From: Terriglobia bacterium | Lineage (GTDB): Bacteria; Acidobacteriota; Terriglobia; Terriglobales; Acidobacteriaceae | Length of the DNA stretch: 64,000 nt | Direction: 5' to 3' | Assembly (NCBI GenBank): GCA_020073565.1 | Contig: JAIQEY010000013.1 | Coordinates: forward strand, 60,137 to 124,136 | Shown: in pieces, positions 8,177 to 17,221 of the stretch | How positions within the stretch are numbered: the stretch's first letter is position 1 | Layout of the letters: every line of letters begins with the position of its first letter | Position numbers and translations under genes: made by a program | The notes under the pieces: model-generated | The model's database searches: none | What the model saw: only the letters and a program-made list of their open reading frames with translations | Told to the model about the DNA's origin: nothing

Positions 8177-9307
8177 CTATCCTCCCTGTGACGGCATCTT
8201 GACGATGGTCAATAAAGCGGCTCCGCCCGCAGGGAAAGGCGAACCAGCCAGGGGAGTGAGCCCTCCGGTTGTGGAATTGATGCTGAACGCTGCGATACCG
8301 GCAGAGCTGGACCCATACAGAAAAGTGCCCAAGGCATCGCTGATGAGCCCGGCCGCACGGAAGGGAAAGGGAGAACCCGCCACCGGGCTCAGAGCGCCGG
8401 TGGTGGAATCGATCCTGTAGCCCCAGACGGTGCCGTCCGCCGAGTTCGCATACAGGAAATTACCTGCCGTGGCGATCGACAAGGGAGTAGTTCCTGCAGG
8501 GAAGGGCGATCCGGCGACAGGCGTGAGGGCACCGGTGCCGCTGACGATCGAGAACGCTGCGATCTGATTCGTGACGTTAAGAGCAACGTAAACAAAGTGA
8601 CCGGTGGGCTCGACCACGATGCCCAGCGGTTCGCTGTCGAGAACCGTCTGGTCGGGGATTGGGAAAGGCGAACCCGGCACCTGTGAGAGAGCACCCGTCG
8701 TGGATTCGATCGTAAAGGCCAGCACACCACCCGGAGGATCGTCGTCGGCTGCGTAAAGGAACCTGCCCAAGGGATCGACCACCAACTCCAGATTAGTTCC
8801 CGAGGGAAAAGGAGATCCGGGAATCGCCGCCGGTACACCCGCTACGCCAATAGTCAGCGCATCGATCTCGCCCGTGCCGGCCACATACAAATAATTGCTG
8901 CCCGGACGGGAGGCCAGGCCGGAGGGAACGCTAAAAGCCCCCAGCGAAAAGGGCGATCCGCCCACCGCAGTGAGCGCGCCGCTGGTGGGATTGATGGAAT
9001 AGGCATAGATGAAGCCGCTCTGAAAATCGGAAGCGTAAACAAATTGCGATCCGACGGCTGCCAGCCCCAGGCTCATCACGGGCCCGGGAACGGAAGTTGA
9101 CGCACCCAATGCTCCGGTTTTCGCATCGAGCGGCATACTCAACACACCGCCGGCAATCGAAGTAGCAATCAGGAACTCGGCGCCTCCTCCGATTTGACAC
9201 GACGGGGTGGTGCAGACAGAGTGTCCGCCGCCGCAAGCGGCCATAGTGAAGCACGAGACCAGCAGGCTTAAGAGTAGAGACGAAGGCGGGAGACCCTTGG
9301 TTGGCAT
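8177..9307 (-). CDS. Beta-propeller lipoprotein (YVTN/lactonase-like)
   Basis: 376 residues from the ATG at 9307, which has AAGGAGG 4 bases upstream. The signal peptide ends in a lipobox-like MAACGGG, so the protein is probably lipid-anchored. The rest is about seven repeats of ~45 residues with the recurring phrase GALTPVAGSPFP(A)G, which gives a seven-bladed propeller of the 6-phosphogluconolactonase-like family common in Acidobacteria. An enzymatic role is not shown; many of these are of unknown function. Confidence 0.8.
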   Translation of the reverse strand: MPTKGLPPSSLLLSLLVSCFTMAACGGGHSVCTTPSCQIGGGAEFLIATSIAGGVLSMPLDAKTGALGASTSVPGPVMSLGLAAVGSQFVYASDFQSGFIYAYSINPTSGALTAVGGSPFSLGAFSVPSGLASRPGSNYLYVAGTGEIDALTIGVAGVPAAIPGSPFPSGTNLELVVDPLGRFLYAADDDPPGGVLAFTIESTTGALSQVPGSPFPIPDQTVLDSEPLGIVVEPTGHFVYVALNVTNQIAAFSIVSGTGALTPVAGSPFPAGTTPLSIATAGNFLYANSADGTVWGYRIDSTTGALSPVAGSPFPFRAAGLISDALGTFLYGSSSAGIAAFSINSTTGGLTPLAGSPFPAGGAALLTIVKMPSQGG

Positions 9308-9720
9308 TGGCCCTCCTTGTGGGGATGCCCGATGACTTTGCGGTGCCGCGCGTTGCCATTGCGCGACCATGCAAAATGCCGACTATCGCATAAGTACATC
9401 GTGGCGCCGGCGCGCCGCCTGGATTCGGGTGACCGTGACACTTTCTGGACTGTCACAGTGACGACTTGAACGGAATATCTGCGGTCTAGGGCCGACCGAA
9501 CAATTCCCGATCCTCAGAAACGGTAATCCTCAAGGCGCCTCCCGCGCTGTGATCTTGAATCAACCGATCTATTTGCTTTTTGTTCGCCTTATGGCATACT
9601 CCGTTGAGGTGGCCCAAGAACGTCACCGAGGGTGAGGCAGATCACGTTCCGAAAATATTTTCATTTCGGACGCGTTTTCCGACTCGACTCTCAATCGTCC
9701 ACAGCCCCAAACCGATTACG
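9308..9720. other. Intergenic region before dnaB
   Basis: No gene seen. It carries the divergent upstream regions of the propeller gene and dnaB. The dnaB frame stays open upstream to 9580, but that part has no dnaB similarity. Confidence 0.6.
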
Positions 9721-11109
9721 ATGCAACGTACTCACTTAAACATCGTGGCCACCATCGACACCAGCATCGGTCGCATGCCGGCGAACGTAGAAGCCGAGCG
9801 CTCTATCCTCGGCGCCGTTCTGCTCGACAATCACGCTTACAACGACGCCGCCGAACACCTCAAGCCCGAGGACTTTTCCCTCGACGCCCATCGCCGCATT
9901 TACGCGCGCATGATGGAACTCTCCGAATCCTCGCGCCCCATAGACATCATCACCCTGGTCGAAGAGCTCGAGCAAAAAAAAGACCTGCAGGCCGTCGGCG
10001 ACGTCGGATACATCTCGGGCCTCCTCGATGGCGTTCCTGACCGCCCGTCGATCGAGCACTACGTCCGCATCGTCCGCGACAAAGCCATCCTCCGCGGCCT
10101 GATCGGCGTCGCCCAGTCCGCCATCGCCAAGGCCAGCGAGCAGGCCGACCCCGCCGACGAAATCCTCAACGAAGCCGAAGCCGCTGTCTTCCAGCTCTCC
10201 GAAAAGCGCATTGGCAAAGGCTTCCAGGGCATTCAGGAAATCGTCCGTAACTCTTTCGGTTCGGTCGACGCCCTCCTCCAGCGCGGCCAGCGTATCACTG
10301 GGCTTGCCACCCACTACACCGATCTCGACGAGTTGACCAGCGGCCTGCAGAAGTCCGACCTGGTCATCCTGGCCGCTCGCCCGTCCATGGGCAAAACTTC
10401 GTTCGCGATGAACATCGCAGAAAACGCCGCCATCGACGACGGCAAAGTAGTCGGCATCTTTTCGCTCGAAATGTCGAGCGAAGCTCTCCTTCAGCGCCTG
10501 CTCTGCTCGCGCGCCATCGTCGACGCGCACAAGATGCGCACCGGCTCCCTCTGGCGCGACGACATGCAGAAAGTTGTCCGCGCCATGGAAGAACTCGCCC
10601 ACGCTCCCATGTTCATCGACGATACGCCCGGCATCTCGATCAGCGAAATGCGCGCCAAGGCCCGCCGCCTGAAACAATCGCAAGGCCGCCTCGATCTGCT
10701 CGTCGTCGACTACCTCCAGCTTATGTCCGGCGGCAGCCGCCGCTTCGAGAACCGCACCCAGGAAGTGTCGTCGATCTCTCGCGGACTAAAGGCCATCGCC
10801 AAGGAACTGCAGGTTCCGGTCCTCGCCCTCTCCCAGCTAAGCCGCGCGCCCGAAAGCCGCGGTGGGGACCACCGTCCCCAACTCGCCGACCTCCGCGAAT
10901 CCGGCTCCATCGAGCAAGACGCCGACGTGGTCATGTTCATCTTCCGCGAGGAGATCTACAAACAAGATGACCCCGAACTCAAAGGCCGCGCCGAAATCAT
11001 CATGGCCAAGCAGCGCAACGGCCCCATCGGCAAGTTCCATCTCGCGTTCCTGCACAATTCGACCCGCTTCGCCAACCTGATGGAAGGCAACAACGAATCG
11101 GTCCAGTAA
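9721..11109 (+). CDS. dnaB: Replicative DNA helicase DnaB
   Basis: Hexameric 5'-3' helicase of the replication fork. From the ATG at 9721 it has 462 residues, the normal length. The N-terminal domain begins with MPANVEAERSILGAVLLDN; the RecA-like motor has Walker A (ARPSMGKTS, about 218-226), Walker B (LLVVDYLQLMSGG) and the conserved EVSSISRGLKAIAKELQVPV and QLADLRESGSIEQDAD segments. The frame is open to 9580, but the extra residues are not DnaB-like. It is not next to rplI, its common partner. Codons favour C at third positions, in keeping with the strand composition left of 21 kb. Confidence 0.96.
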   Translation: MQRTHLNIVATIDTSIGRMPANVEAERSILGAVLLDNHAYNDAAEHLKPEDFSLDAHRRIYARMMELSESSRPIDIITLVEELEQKKDLQAVGDVGYISGLLDGVPDRPSIEHYVRIVRDKAILRGLIGVAQSAIAKASEQADPADEILNEAEAAVFQLSEKRIGKGFQGIQEIVRNSFGSVDALLQRGQRITGLATHYTDLDELTSGLQKSDLVILAARPSMGKTSFAMNIAENAAIDDGKVVGIFSLEMSSEALLQRLLCSRAIVDAHKMRTGSLWRDDMQKVVRAMEELAHAPMFIDDTPGISISEMRAKARRLKQSQGRLDLLVVDYLQLMSGGSRRFENRTQEVSSISRGLKAIAKELQVPVLALSQLSRAPESRGGDHRPQLADLRESGSIEQDADVVMFIFREEIYKQDDPELKGRAEIIMAKQRNGPIGKFHLAFLHNSTRFANLMEGNNESVQ

Positions 11110-11270
11110 AAGAAAGCTGGAGAGACGGGCGCCCCCGCTCGCCCTGAATGATCGTTGGCGCAAGAGAGCCTTGTGGCAGAAGCGGCCTCAGAAGATGCTG
11201 GCTCATCGGCCTGTTGACATTCGGCAGTTCGCCATTCCAAACTTGTACCTTCCACCAGAAGGCAGTAGTC

Positions 11271-11633
11271 ATGGCCGACCGTATTCAGTTCATTTCTCAT
11301 GAGGGTAAGCAGATCCTTCTCGTAGACTTTTCAAACTGTTCAGCTGCCGAGGTCGAAAAGACTTGCCGAGCAGTTCCCGAACTTGTGACTGCGCTTCCGC
11401 GCAATTCAGTCTTGATCCTTTCAGACTTCACGGGAGCATCCATAGACAAAGATGCCATTCGGGCCATGAAAGAAAGCGCCGTCTTTGACAAGCCTTACGT
11501 CAAGAAATCCGCAATGGTGGGAACAGAGAAGTTCCCTCAAGAGTACTCCAGGAGTCTGGTTGAGTTCTCGCGGCGCGAATTTCCCGCATTCAAGAGCCGC
11601 GATGAAGCTCTGGCATGGCTGGTGAAGGACTAA
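11271..11633 (+). CDS. Hypothetical protein, SpoIIAA/STAS-like
   Basis: 120 residues from the ATG at 11271. Pattern of alternating strands and helices: IQFISHEGKQILLVDFSN, then SVLILSDFTGASIDKDAIRAMKE, then VKKSAMVGTEKF, ending REFPAFKSRDEALAWLVKD. This arrangement and the final EALAWL helix resemble SpoIIAA/STAS-like small proteins found widely as hypotheticals. No function can be assigned. No obvious Shine-Dalgarno sequence is present before this start. Confidence 0.65.
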   Translation: MADRIQFISHEGKQILLVDFSNCSAAEVEKTCRAVPELVTALPRNSVLILSDFTGASIDKDAIRAMKESAVFDKPYVKKSAMVGTEKFPQEYSRSLVEFSRREFPAFKSRDEALAWLVKD

Positions 11634-12263
11634 ATAGTCGTAGCAATAAGGTTCAAAATAGTCCCCCCGGGCGAGGGCTGAAAGCTCTCCCTCACTCTCT
11701 TTGGGGAGGAAGCCCCCGACACCTCTAACCTGTGGAAAATACTGTGGATGAGAAGGGCGTGAAGTGTAACTGCCTGAAACCGACTAGCGGGTCGGTACCC
11801 CATGCCCCTCCCGAAATTCCCCTAAGATCATGTTTCTAAGTTGGTTAACTCCTACCCGCAAACCGCGCGCCGGAACCATTGCCGAATCAGTACTTTCGTC
11901 ACAAGATCTGAGATTTGCACATACGCGGAAGGACGTATCAGGCAGATTCGGGCGGGAATGACGGGCCCTCCAACCTGCGGAGGGTGCACGATTCCCATTT
12001 TGGTGCCCGCCCCCACGTACCCTACCCGGCAGTAACCCCCCGCGATCTGACTGCCATCGACCAAACTGCTTCTCTGCTATACTGTTTCTACGCTTTTGCC
12101 ACGGTTTGCTCGTGACGCGGTGGTCCCTCATTGGACCAGATTCATCTCCGCCTTTCCTGCCCGCCGTTTTATTCAGCGTAAATCTAAACGTGAGCGGCAT
12201 GGAAACTCCTGACGCGTGTCTGAGTGTGTAACCACAGGCCCCTCCAGAAAGAACACAAATTTA
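11634..12263. other. Intergenic region
   Basis: About 630 bases with no convincing gene. Two DnaA-box-like words (TGTGGAAAA and TGTGGATGA) lie around 11730-11751; each differs from TGTGGATAA by at least one base. A hairpin-rich stretch lies at 11666-11728. Confidence 0.5.
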
Positions 12264-13460
12264 ATGACCACATTTTCGGAACTGCCCTTGTCTTCTGCCT
12301 TGCAGCAGAAGCTGGCGGCAGCTCAATTCACTACCCCTACCCCGATCCAGGCGCGTGCCATTCCTCCAGCCCTTGAAGGCAAAGACGTAATCGGCACTGC
12401 CCAGACCGGCACCGGCAAGACCCTGGCGTTCTTGATTCCCATACTCGAGATGCTGAACCGCGCACCCTCGCGTCAGGCAAGCGCCCTGATTTTATTGCCC
12501 ACCCGCGAACTGGCCATGCAGGTCCACGAGCAGTACGAGAACCTGCGCAGCAAGGCCACGCCGAAGGCGGCGCTGGTCATCGGCGGCGTATCGGAGAAGA
12601 CGCAGATCCACGGCATTCGCACCGGATCTCCACTGGTGATCGCAACCCCGGGACGCCTGCAGGATTTCATCACCCGCAAACTAGTCGACCTGCGCCAGTT
12701 AAAAATTCTGGTGCTCGACGAAGCGGACCGCATGCTGGATATGGGTTTTCTGCCCGCGATCCAGCGCATCCTCTCGGTCCTGCCCAGAGACCGTCAAACA
12801 CTGTGTTTCTCGGCAACCATGGAGCTGTCCGTCGCCCGCCTCGTGAATGACTACATGCGCGAACCCGTCCGCGTAGCTTTAGGTTCGGTCCTCAAGCCCG
12901 CCGAGAGCGTACAACTGAAAGCCTACGAAGTGCGTCCGGGAGAAAAACTGGACGTGCTCCGCCAACTCCTCTACGAAGAAAAAGGACAGACTCTGGTCTT
13001 CACCCGCACCAAGCGCGGCACACAACGCCTCGCCAAAGAACTGGTGCGCGACGGCTTCAACGCCGCCATGATTCACGGCGATCGCACCCAAGCGCAGCGT
13101 AATGGAGCCTTGAGCGGATTCCAGGAAGGGCGCTTCCAGGTACTGGTCGCCACCGATATCGCATCACGCGGCCTGCACGTCGACGACGTGGCCCACGTAA
13201 TCAACTACGATCTGCCCAAGATGGCCGAGGACTTCATCCACCGAGTCGGCCGAACCGGCCGAGCTGGCTTACAGGGCCGAGCCTCAACCCTGGTCGCCGG
13301 CGCCGAAGTCATGGAGCTTCGTCAAATCGAACGCACCCTGCAATTGCGCATCGAACGCAACCAACTCGATCCATCCGCCGACGAACGTCCAAGGCGCGTG
13401 ATCGAGAACACTCTAGCCAGCCGGACATTAACCGCGCTACCAGGTGAGGTTTTCGTATAG
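12264..13460 (+). CDS. DEAD-box ATP-dependent RNA helicase (RhlE-like)
   Basis: 398 residues. All core motifs are present: Q motif TPTPIQARAIP, motif I AQTGTGKT, Ia PTRELAMQ, TPGRLQDF, DEAD box VLDEADRMLDMG, SAT, and VI HRVGRTGRAG. The C-terminal extension is short, as in RhlE-type enzymes. Likely roles are ribosome assembly and cold-related RNA remodelling. The start at 12264 begins the conserved region; an in-frame start at 12216 adds an unconserved peptide. A family B-A repeat pair follows the stop. Confidence 0.93.
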   Translation: MTTFSELPLSSALQQKLAAAQFTTPTPIQARAIPPALEGKDVIGTAQTGTGKTLAFLIPILEMLNRAPSRQASALILLPTRELAMQVHEQYENLRSKATPKAALVIGGVSEKTQIHGIRTGSPLVIATPGRLQDFITRKLVDLRQLKILVLDEADRMLDMGFLPAIQRILSVLPRDRQTLCFSATMELSVARLVNDYMREPVRVALGSVLKPAESVQLKAYEVRPGEKLDVLRQLLYEEKGQTLVFTRTKRGTQRLAKELVRDGFNAAMIHGDRTQAQRNGALSGFQEGRFQVLVATDIASRGLHVDDVAHVINYDLPKMAEDFIHRVGRTGRAGLQGRASTLVAGAEVMELRQIERTLQLRIERNQLDPSADERPRRVIENTLASRTLTALPGEVFV

Positions 13461-13464
13461 CCCG

Positions 13465-13572
13465 TGTGTCGCGGGCATTCCTGCCCACGTCCGTTGAAGT
13501 TGCTCGAAGCTCTGCGATTTTGGAAATGTAGCGGAGGGTGCCCCACTCATCGCGCAAGTTGCGATGAGTGGG
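13465..13572 (+). repeat. Composite B-A repeat, copy 1
   Basis: Family B palindrome (GCGGGCATTCCTGCCC, from 13471) followed after about 50 bases by family A palindrome (CCCACTCAT at 13542 and ATGAGTGGG ending 13572). Lies downstream of the helicase gene. Confidence 0.85.
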
Positions 13573-13675
13573 ATCAGTTTCCAGTCATTCAGACTCGGAT
13601 CAAATCACAGTTGATTGGTACACGGGCAGTGTTGGGATGAAAGGTCCAGGGCTGTGGATAAGCCAGCCGTTCGCC

Positions 13676-13927
13676 CTACCGCTCAATCCCCTTGCGGTCA
13701 TCCGCCGTCGATAGTTCGACCGAACTCTCATCCTCGGAACCAACGTTAAACAACGCCGCCTGCTCTTCCGCGTGTTCGCGCAACTCGCGCATCTCATCCG
13801 CGCTATCCACGCTGCCTTCCGGCTTGTCCTGCTTGCGCAGGACCCTGCGCTCCGCCTTGTCCCGTTGTTTCTGTTGCCGCTTCTGTTCTTTCTGACGCTT
13901 GGTAAACGTTGATCGGCCTCGTGGCAT
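13676..13927 (-). CDS. Small highly charged hypothetical protein
   Basis: 83 residues from the ATG at 13927. N-terminal half is very basic (MPRGRSTFTKRQKEQKRQQK and on), C-terminal half acidic (SADEMRELREHAEEQ). The MPRGR-TFTKRQKE opening looks like a conserved small protein of Acidobacteria, often near RNA-binding genes; I know of no function. An RRM-protein operon lies upstream on the same strand. Nucleic-acid binding is plausible from charge only. Confidence 0.6.
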   Translation of the reverse strand: MPRGRSTFTKRQKEQKRQQKQRDKAERRVLRKQDKPEGSVDSADEMRELREHAEEQAALFNVGSEDESSVELSTADDRKGIER

Positions 13928-14010
13928 TCCAATCCCCCAATATCGATTCGTTTCGTCTTGCTCGCCGGCAACCACACCGCAGGCGGCCGGTTTCGCGGCC
14001 AGCCCGGAAG

Positions 14011-14361
14011 CTACCAGCGCGGTTCGCGCGGCTGCCGAGCGTGGCCGCGATAGTCATCGCGTCCGCGTCCCCCGCCCCCGCCGCCAAACCGCTGTCCTCC
14101 GCTCTTTGGCCGGTCGGTCTTGGGCTTCGCCTCGTTAATCGTCAACGTGCGTCCCCCGAGTTCAGTTCCGTTCAGAGCCGCCACCGCTTTGTCAGCCTCG
14201 CCGGGATTGGTCATTTCGACAAACGCAAAGCCGCGCGCGCGGCCCGTATCCCGGTCCGTCACGATACTCACTTTTTCGACTGCACCATGCACCTCGAAAG
14301 CGGCTCGCAACTCGGATTCGGTTGTACTGTGCGGTAAATTTCCAACGTAGAGATTCTTCAT
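14011..14361 (-). CDS. RRM-domain RNA-binding protein
   Basis: 116 residues. Residues 1-80 are one RNA recognition motif with RNP2 (LYVGNLP) and RNP1 (RGFAFVEM), followed by a Gly/Arg-rich tail (GGGGGGRGRDDYRG). This is the bacterial glycine-rich RNA-binding protein type, often cold-linked. Start chosen at MKNLYVGN, with AAGGAG upstream. It overlaps the upstream receiver-like gene by 4 bases, so it is the third gene of a coupled set. Confidence 0.9.
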   Translation of the reverse strand: MKNLYVGNLPHSTTESELRAAFEVHGAVEKVSIVTDRDTGRARGFAFVEMTNPGEADKAVAALNGTELGGRTLTINEAKPKTDRPKSGGQRFGGGGGGRGRDDYRGHARQPREPRW

Positions 14362-14951
14362 TCCAGCTCCTTCTTCTGCAACTCGGGTAACATTTGAGAC
14401 CACGCGCCTGAGCGCTTCAAGTCCCGTGTTTCAAAATCGCGTGGCGGCACAGGTCTGTCCCGCATCGCGTTGGAGCGAGCGGTAGCGGCCGACCGTACGG
14501 CCGAGATTCGCTGTGAGGCTTCGAGAATACCCCAGCGTCGGGGCTCGCCTCCGAACTCCACCGGCACCGTGGGCTTCCTATCGTCCTGCGGAACGTCGAC
14601 GCCATTCCCCGGAACAAAACCTGCGTCCTCTGTGCCCGGCGAATCAGCCAAGTACTCCGGCTTGCCGACCAGAAACGCCAGTTGTTGCGGAGGGGTTGCG
14701 CCCCGAATGTCCTCGCAAAACCTATCCCGGTGCCCCAGTCCGTTTCCCATGTTGATGAGCACCAGGTGGTAAAGATCAGCCCGCCACCAGGAACGCGCTT
14801 CGTTGATATCCGCGGCACAGTCCACATCCACGCCGAGCTTGCGCATCGCATCTGCGCGCAGATCGCGCTTCGTCGATGAGGTGTCGACCAGCAAAACTCG
14901 TTTTCGCGAAAGAGCCGGAGAGATCGGCAAGCCACCCATCGGCGCGCTCAT
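14358..14951 (-). CDS. Degenerate response-regulator receiver-like protein
   Basis: 197 residues. Residues about 17-105 look like a receiver domain: VLLVDTSSTKRDLRADAMRK, then VDVDCAADINEARSWW and YHLVLINMGNG. The usual phospho-acceptor Asp position appears to be Asn in LVLINMG, so phosphorylation may not occur. The C-terminal ~80 residues have no recognised domain. Flanked by 4-base overlaps on both sides, in an operon with a small basic protein and the RRM protein; a regulatory link to RNA binding is inference. Confidence 0.65.
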   Translation of the reverse strand: MSAPMGGLPISPALSRKRVLLVDTSSTKRDLRADAMRKLGVDVDCAADINEARSWWRADLYHLVLINMGNGLGHRDRFCEDIRGATPPQQLAFLVGKPEYLADSPGTEDAGFVPGNGVDVPQDDRKPTVPVEFGGEPRRWGILEASQRISAVRSAATARSNAMRDRPVPPRDFETRDLKRSGAWSQMLPELQKKELE

Positions 14952-15106
14952 ACCGTCACAGCCTTCGACTTCGAACCCGAGGAACCCTCCGCCATTGTGC
15001 TTTGCTCCGCCAGGCCCTTCAGCATTTCACGCTTCCGCCCCCGCCGCGCAATCTTCTTCTTGCGATCCCGATGAAATCTCGCCTTATCGCCATTCATTGC
15101 AGACAT
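14948..15106 (-). CDS. Small basic hypothetical protein
   Basis: 52 residues from the ATG at 15106, preceded by AGGAG at 6 bases. Very basic core (ARFHRDRKKKIARRGRKRE). First gene of a three-gene coupled operon with the receiver-like and RRM proteins. No named family known to me; RNA or ribosome association is a guess from charge. Confidence 0.6.
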   Translation of the reverse strand: MSAMNGDKARFHRDRKKKIARRGRKREMLKGLAEQSTMAEGSSGSKSKAVTV

Positions 15107-15574
15107 CGTCAACTCCTGTTCGTGCAGCGGCGGATGAGCGCCCAAGCCCGACCCCAATCCCCAGGCGCATCCGTGCATCAAATTGAATCAAGTTGTGGTT
15201 GCCGGAGTTTCGTCTGGATGGGCTAAAACTACTTCTGCAGTCCCCACGCGCCGCGCCCCCGGTATCGATCTTCTCAATCGCGAAGGCGCAAGATGCTCTG
15301 ACAATGGTCTTCGAGGTTAAGCAATTCAAGTATACGCTGCTTGCGCTCATCCTGCCGAAACGTTGGTCCCGGTTTCCTTCTTGCACCCTAATAACGCTTG
15401 ATCCCCGCCGCCTCCCTCTATCTGCTTGCTAATCGTTCGGTCTGCAGGTACGATGCCTATGTACGTTAGACCGAATCGGTCGTGAGCAGCTCTTGCCTCA
15501 ACAGCCAGTAACCTGCCCTCAGTACCTCCGAATCTCTCCAGCGTAAATCGAGTGAAAGGAACACCAGTATCAAC
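15107..15574. other. Intergenic region with long csp leader
   Basis: No gene seen. Divergent promoters for the RRM operon and the cold-shock gene must lie here. A long untranslated leader before csp would fit cold-shock mRNA behaviour, but no boundary can be seen. Confidence 0.45.
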
Positions 15575-15778
15575 ATGGCAGAACAAGGAACAGTAAAGTG
15601 GTTCAACGACGCCAAAGGCTATGGCTTCATCAGCCGTCAGAATGGCGAAGACGTTTTTGTGCACTTCTCGGCGATCCAAGCAGGCGGTTTCAAGAGCCTG
15701 CAGGAGGGCCAGACCGTGCAGTTCGAAGTGACCAAGGGGCCCAAAGGCTGGCAGGCTGAGAACGTTCAGGCACTGTAG
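15575..15778 (+). CDS. Cold-shock protein (CspA family)
   Basis: 67 residues, the standard length. A single cold-shock domain with both RNA-binding motifs (GYGFIS and DVFVHFSAI). It acts as an RNA chaperone or antiterminator. A clear terminator follows the stop. Near the RRM-protein operon, so this is a small cluster of RNA-binding genes. Confidence 0.95.
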   Translation: MAEQGTVKWFNDAKGYGFISRQNGEDVFVHFSAIQAGGFKSLQEGQTVQFEVTKGPKGWQAENVQAL

Positions 15779-15791
15779 GTTGTAACTCCTG

Positions 15792-15823
15792 AAAAAGGCG
15801 ATTTGTACGAAAATCGCCTTTTC
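15792..15823 (+). terminator. Rho-independent terminator after csp
   Basis: Perfect stem AAAAGGCGAT / ATCGCCTTTT with a short loop, ending in T residues, 14 bases after the csp stop. Confidence 0.85.
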
Positions 15824-15915
15824 ACTTTCTTGGGTGGCGCAGCTTCTGCGCTGCGATACCTGACTTGTTTTAGAGCCGGCTTTAGCCGCTGGGCCAGGCT
15901 GCATAGGGAGTCTTT

Positions 15916-16227
15916 CTGACACGCGACGAATCAGGCACGTCCTACGTCATCATCCGCCATAACATCCGCACCTATGAATCCGCCGGCGTAGTCCAGGTCC
16001 TCAAGGGCCTGCAAAACGCCCAGGCCACCGTGAAAAGCCTGGAGGCCTGCCAAGCCCCAGCCGATCGCCACGAGGGCTGGCGCTACTTCTTCGAAAAGAC
16101 CGACCTGAAGCCCGGCACCGATCCCGCACAAGCCACCAACCTCCGCCAAGCCAACTTGGAGATCCGGGAATCGAAAGCCCTGCAGGAATCAACCCTTCAG
16201 TTTGCCCGAGAAGGCCTGTTCCGCTAA
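15916..16227 (+). CDS. Conserved hypothetical protein, probable CTG start
   Basis: An open frame whose coding character begins before the first ATG or GTG. Read from the CTG at 15916 it gives 103 residues, starting near LTRDESGTSYVIIRH and containing the conserved-looking stretches TYESAGVVQVLKGLQ and EGWRYFFEKTDLKPGTDP. GGGAG lies 5 bases before the CTG. A GTG at 16030 would remove about 40 plausible residues. The frame is closed by TAG at 15904, so no ATG start exists upstream. Function unknown. Confidence 0.6.
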   Translation: MTRDESGTSYVIIRHNIRTYESAGVVQVLKGLQNAQATVKSLEACQAPADRHEGWRYFFEKTDLKPGTDPAQATNLRQANLEIRESKALQESTLQFAREGLFR

Positions 16228-16342
16228 CCCGCCAGCAAGCGCTTCGGAGGGAACCCTAGACTCACGCACACCCTTCCTCTTCCGTCCCCGATGGCTTGAC
16301 AACCCCACACCGCCGGATCACGATTCTCAATAGTCGGGCGCC

Positions 16343-17101
16343 ATGCCGCAAACTCCCACTACGGTCCAGCTCCCCCCGCAAACCCTCGAGACGTTTGCCA
16401 GGTACATCAGCAACGAAGAAGCCGCCATGGAGCAGACCCTCAAGGGCAGCGCCCCATTCCTGTGGTCGGAAGCAATTCCCGAAAGAGCAAAGCAAGTCCA
16501 GGCAAGAAAGGTGCCAGCGCAATTCTGGTCAGGCCGCGGACCGCTCAAAGTCCCGAATGGTTTAATCCACGACTGGATTGGCGCCGCCTTCATTCCGTCC
16601 ACAACCCTCGAGGAAACCCTCGCGTTGATCCAGGATTACGATCACCACCAGAATATCTACCAGCCCGAAGTGATCGCTTCCAAGCTGATCAGCCATCAAG
16701 GCAACGATTTCCAGATCTACCTGCGCCTTCTAAAAAAGAAAATCATAACGGTAGTCCTCGATACCGATCACGATGTCCACTATGGTTCCGTCGACCCAAC
16801 CCGTGCACTCTGCCGCTCCTACACCACCAGGATTGCCGAAGTGCAAAACGCCGGCACCCCAAACGAAAAAGTTCTGCCCCCCGATACCGGTTACGGATTC
16901 CTGTGGCGCCTGTATTCCTACTGGAGATTTCAGGAGCAGGAAGGTGGTGTGGGAACAGAGTGCCGAGCCATTTCGCTGACTCGGGATGTGCCTCTGGGCC
17001 TGGGATGGATGATCGAACCAATCATCCAGAAGCTCCCAAAAGAGTCCCTGATCCGCACGCTGGAAGCAACACGCCAAGCCCTCCAAGCCAAAGTGAAGTA
17101 A
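16343..17101 (+). CDS. Conserved hypothetical protein (possibly SRPBCC-like)
   Basis: 252 residues, no signal peptide. Alternating strands such as NDFQIYLRLLKKKIITVVLD and DVHYGSVDPTRALCRSYTTR, followed by RLYSYWRFQEQEGGVGTECR and a C-terminal helix, suggest a START/polyketide-cyclase-like lipid-binding fold. This is a fold guess from pattern. A B-A repeat unit starts 2 bases after the stop. Confidence 0.65.
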   Translation: MPQTPTTVQLPPQTLETFARYISNEEAAMEQTLKGSAPFLWSEAIPERAKQVQARKVPAQFWSGRGPLKVPNGLIHDWIGAAFIPSTTLEETLALIQDYDHHQNIYQPEVIASKLISHQGNDFQIYLRLLKKKIITVVLDTDHDVHYGSVDPTRALCRSYTTRIAEVQNAGTPNEKVLPPDTGYGFLWRLYSYWRFQEQEGGVGTECRAISLTRDVPLGLGWMIEPIIQKLPKESLIRTLEATRQALQAKVK

Positions 17102-17102
17102 T

Positions 17103-17196
17103 GTGGCGCGGGCATTCCTGCCCGCGTTTAAGCGCCACCACTCCAAGTAGCGGGAACACGGGTGCCCCACTCATCGCGCAAGTTGCGATGAGTGGG
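17103..17196 (+). repeat. Composite B-A repeat, copy 2
   Basis: Family B palindrome (17103-17126, GCGGGCATTCCTGCCCGC core) plus a ~40-base spacer and family A palindrome (17166-17196). Same order and orientation as copies 1 and 3. Confidence 0.9.
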
Positions 17197-17221
17197 ATCA
17201 GCGCGACAAGTGCTACCGTAG

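Noticed and set aside
9736..10683. Long minus-strand open frame across dnaB
   Set aside because: It is the antisense shadow of a clear dnaB gene.
11784..12200. Open frames on both strands between the STAS-like gene and the DEAD-box helicase gene
   Set aside because: Several short overlapping frames on both strands with no coding pattern, ribosome binding site or recognisable motif.
13653..13661. Exact DnaA box TGTGGATAA
   Set aside because: A single copy beyond a helicase gene with no cluster or AT-rich tract nearby; not enough for an origin.
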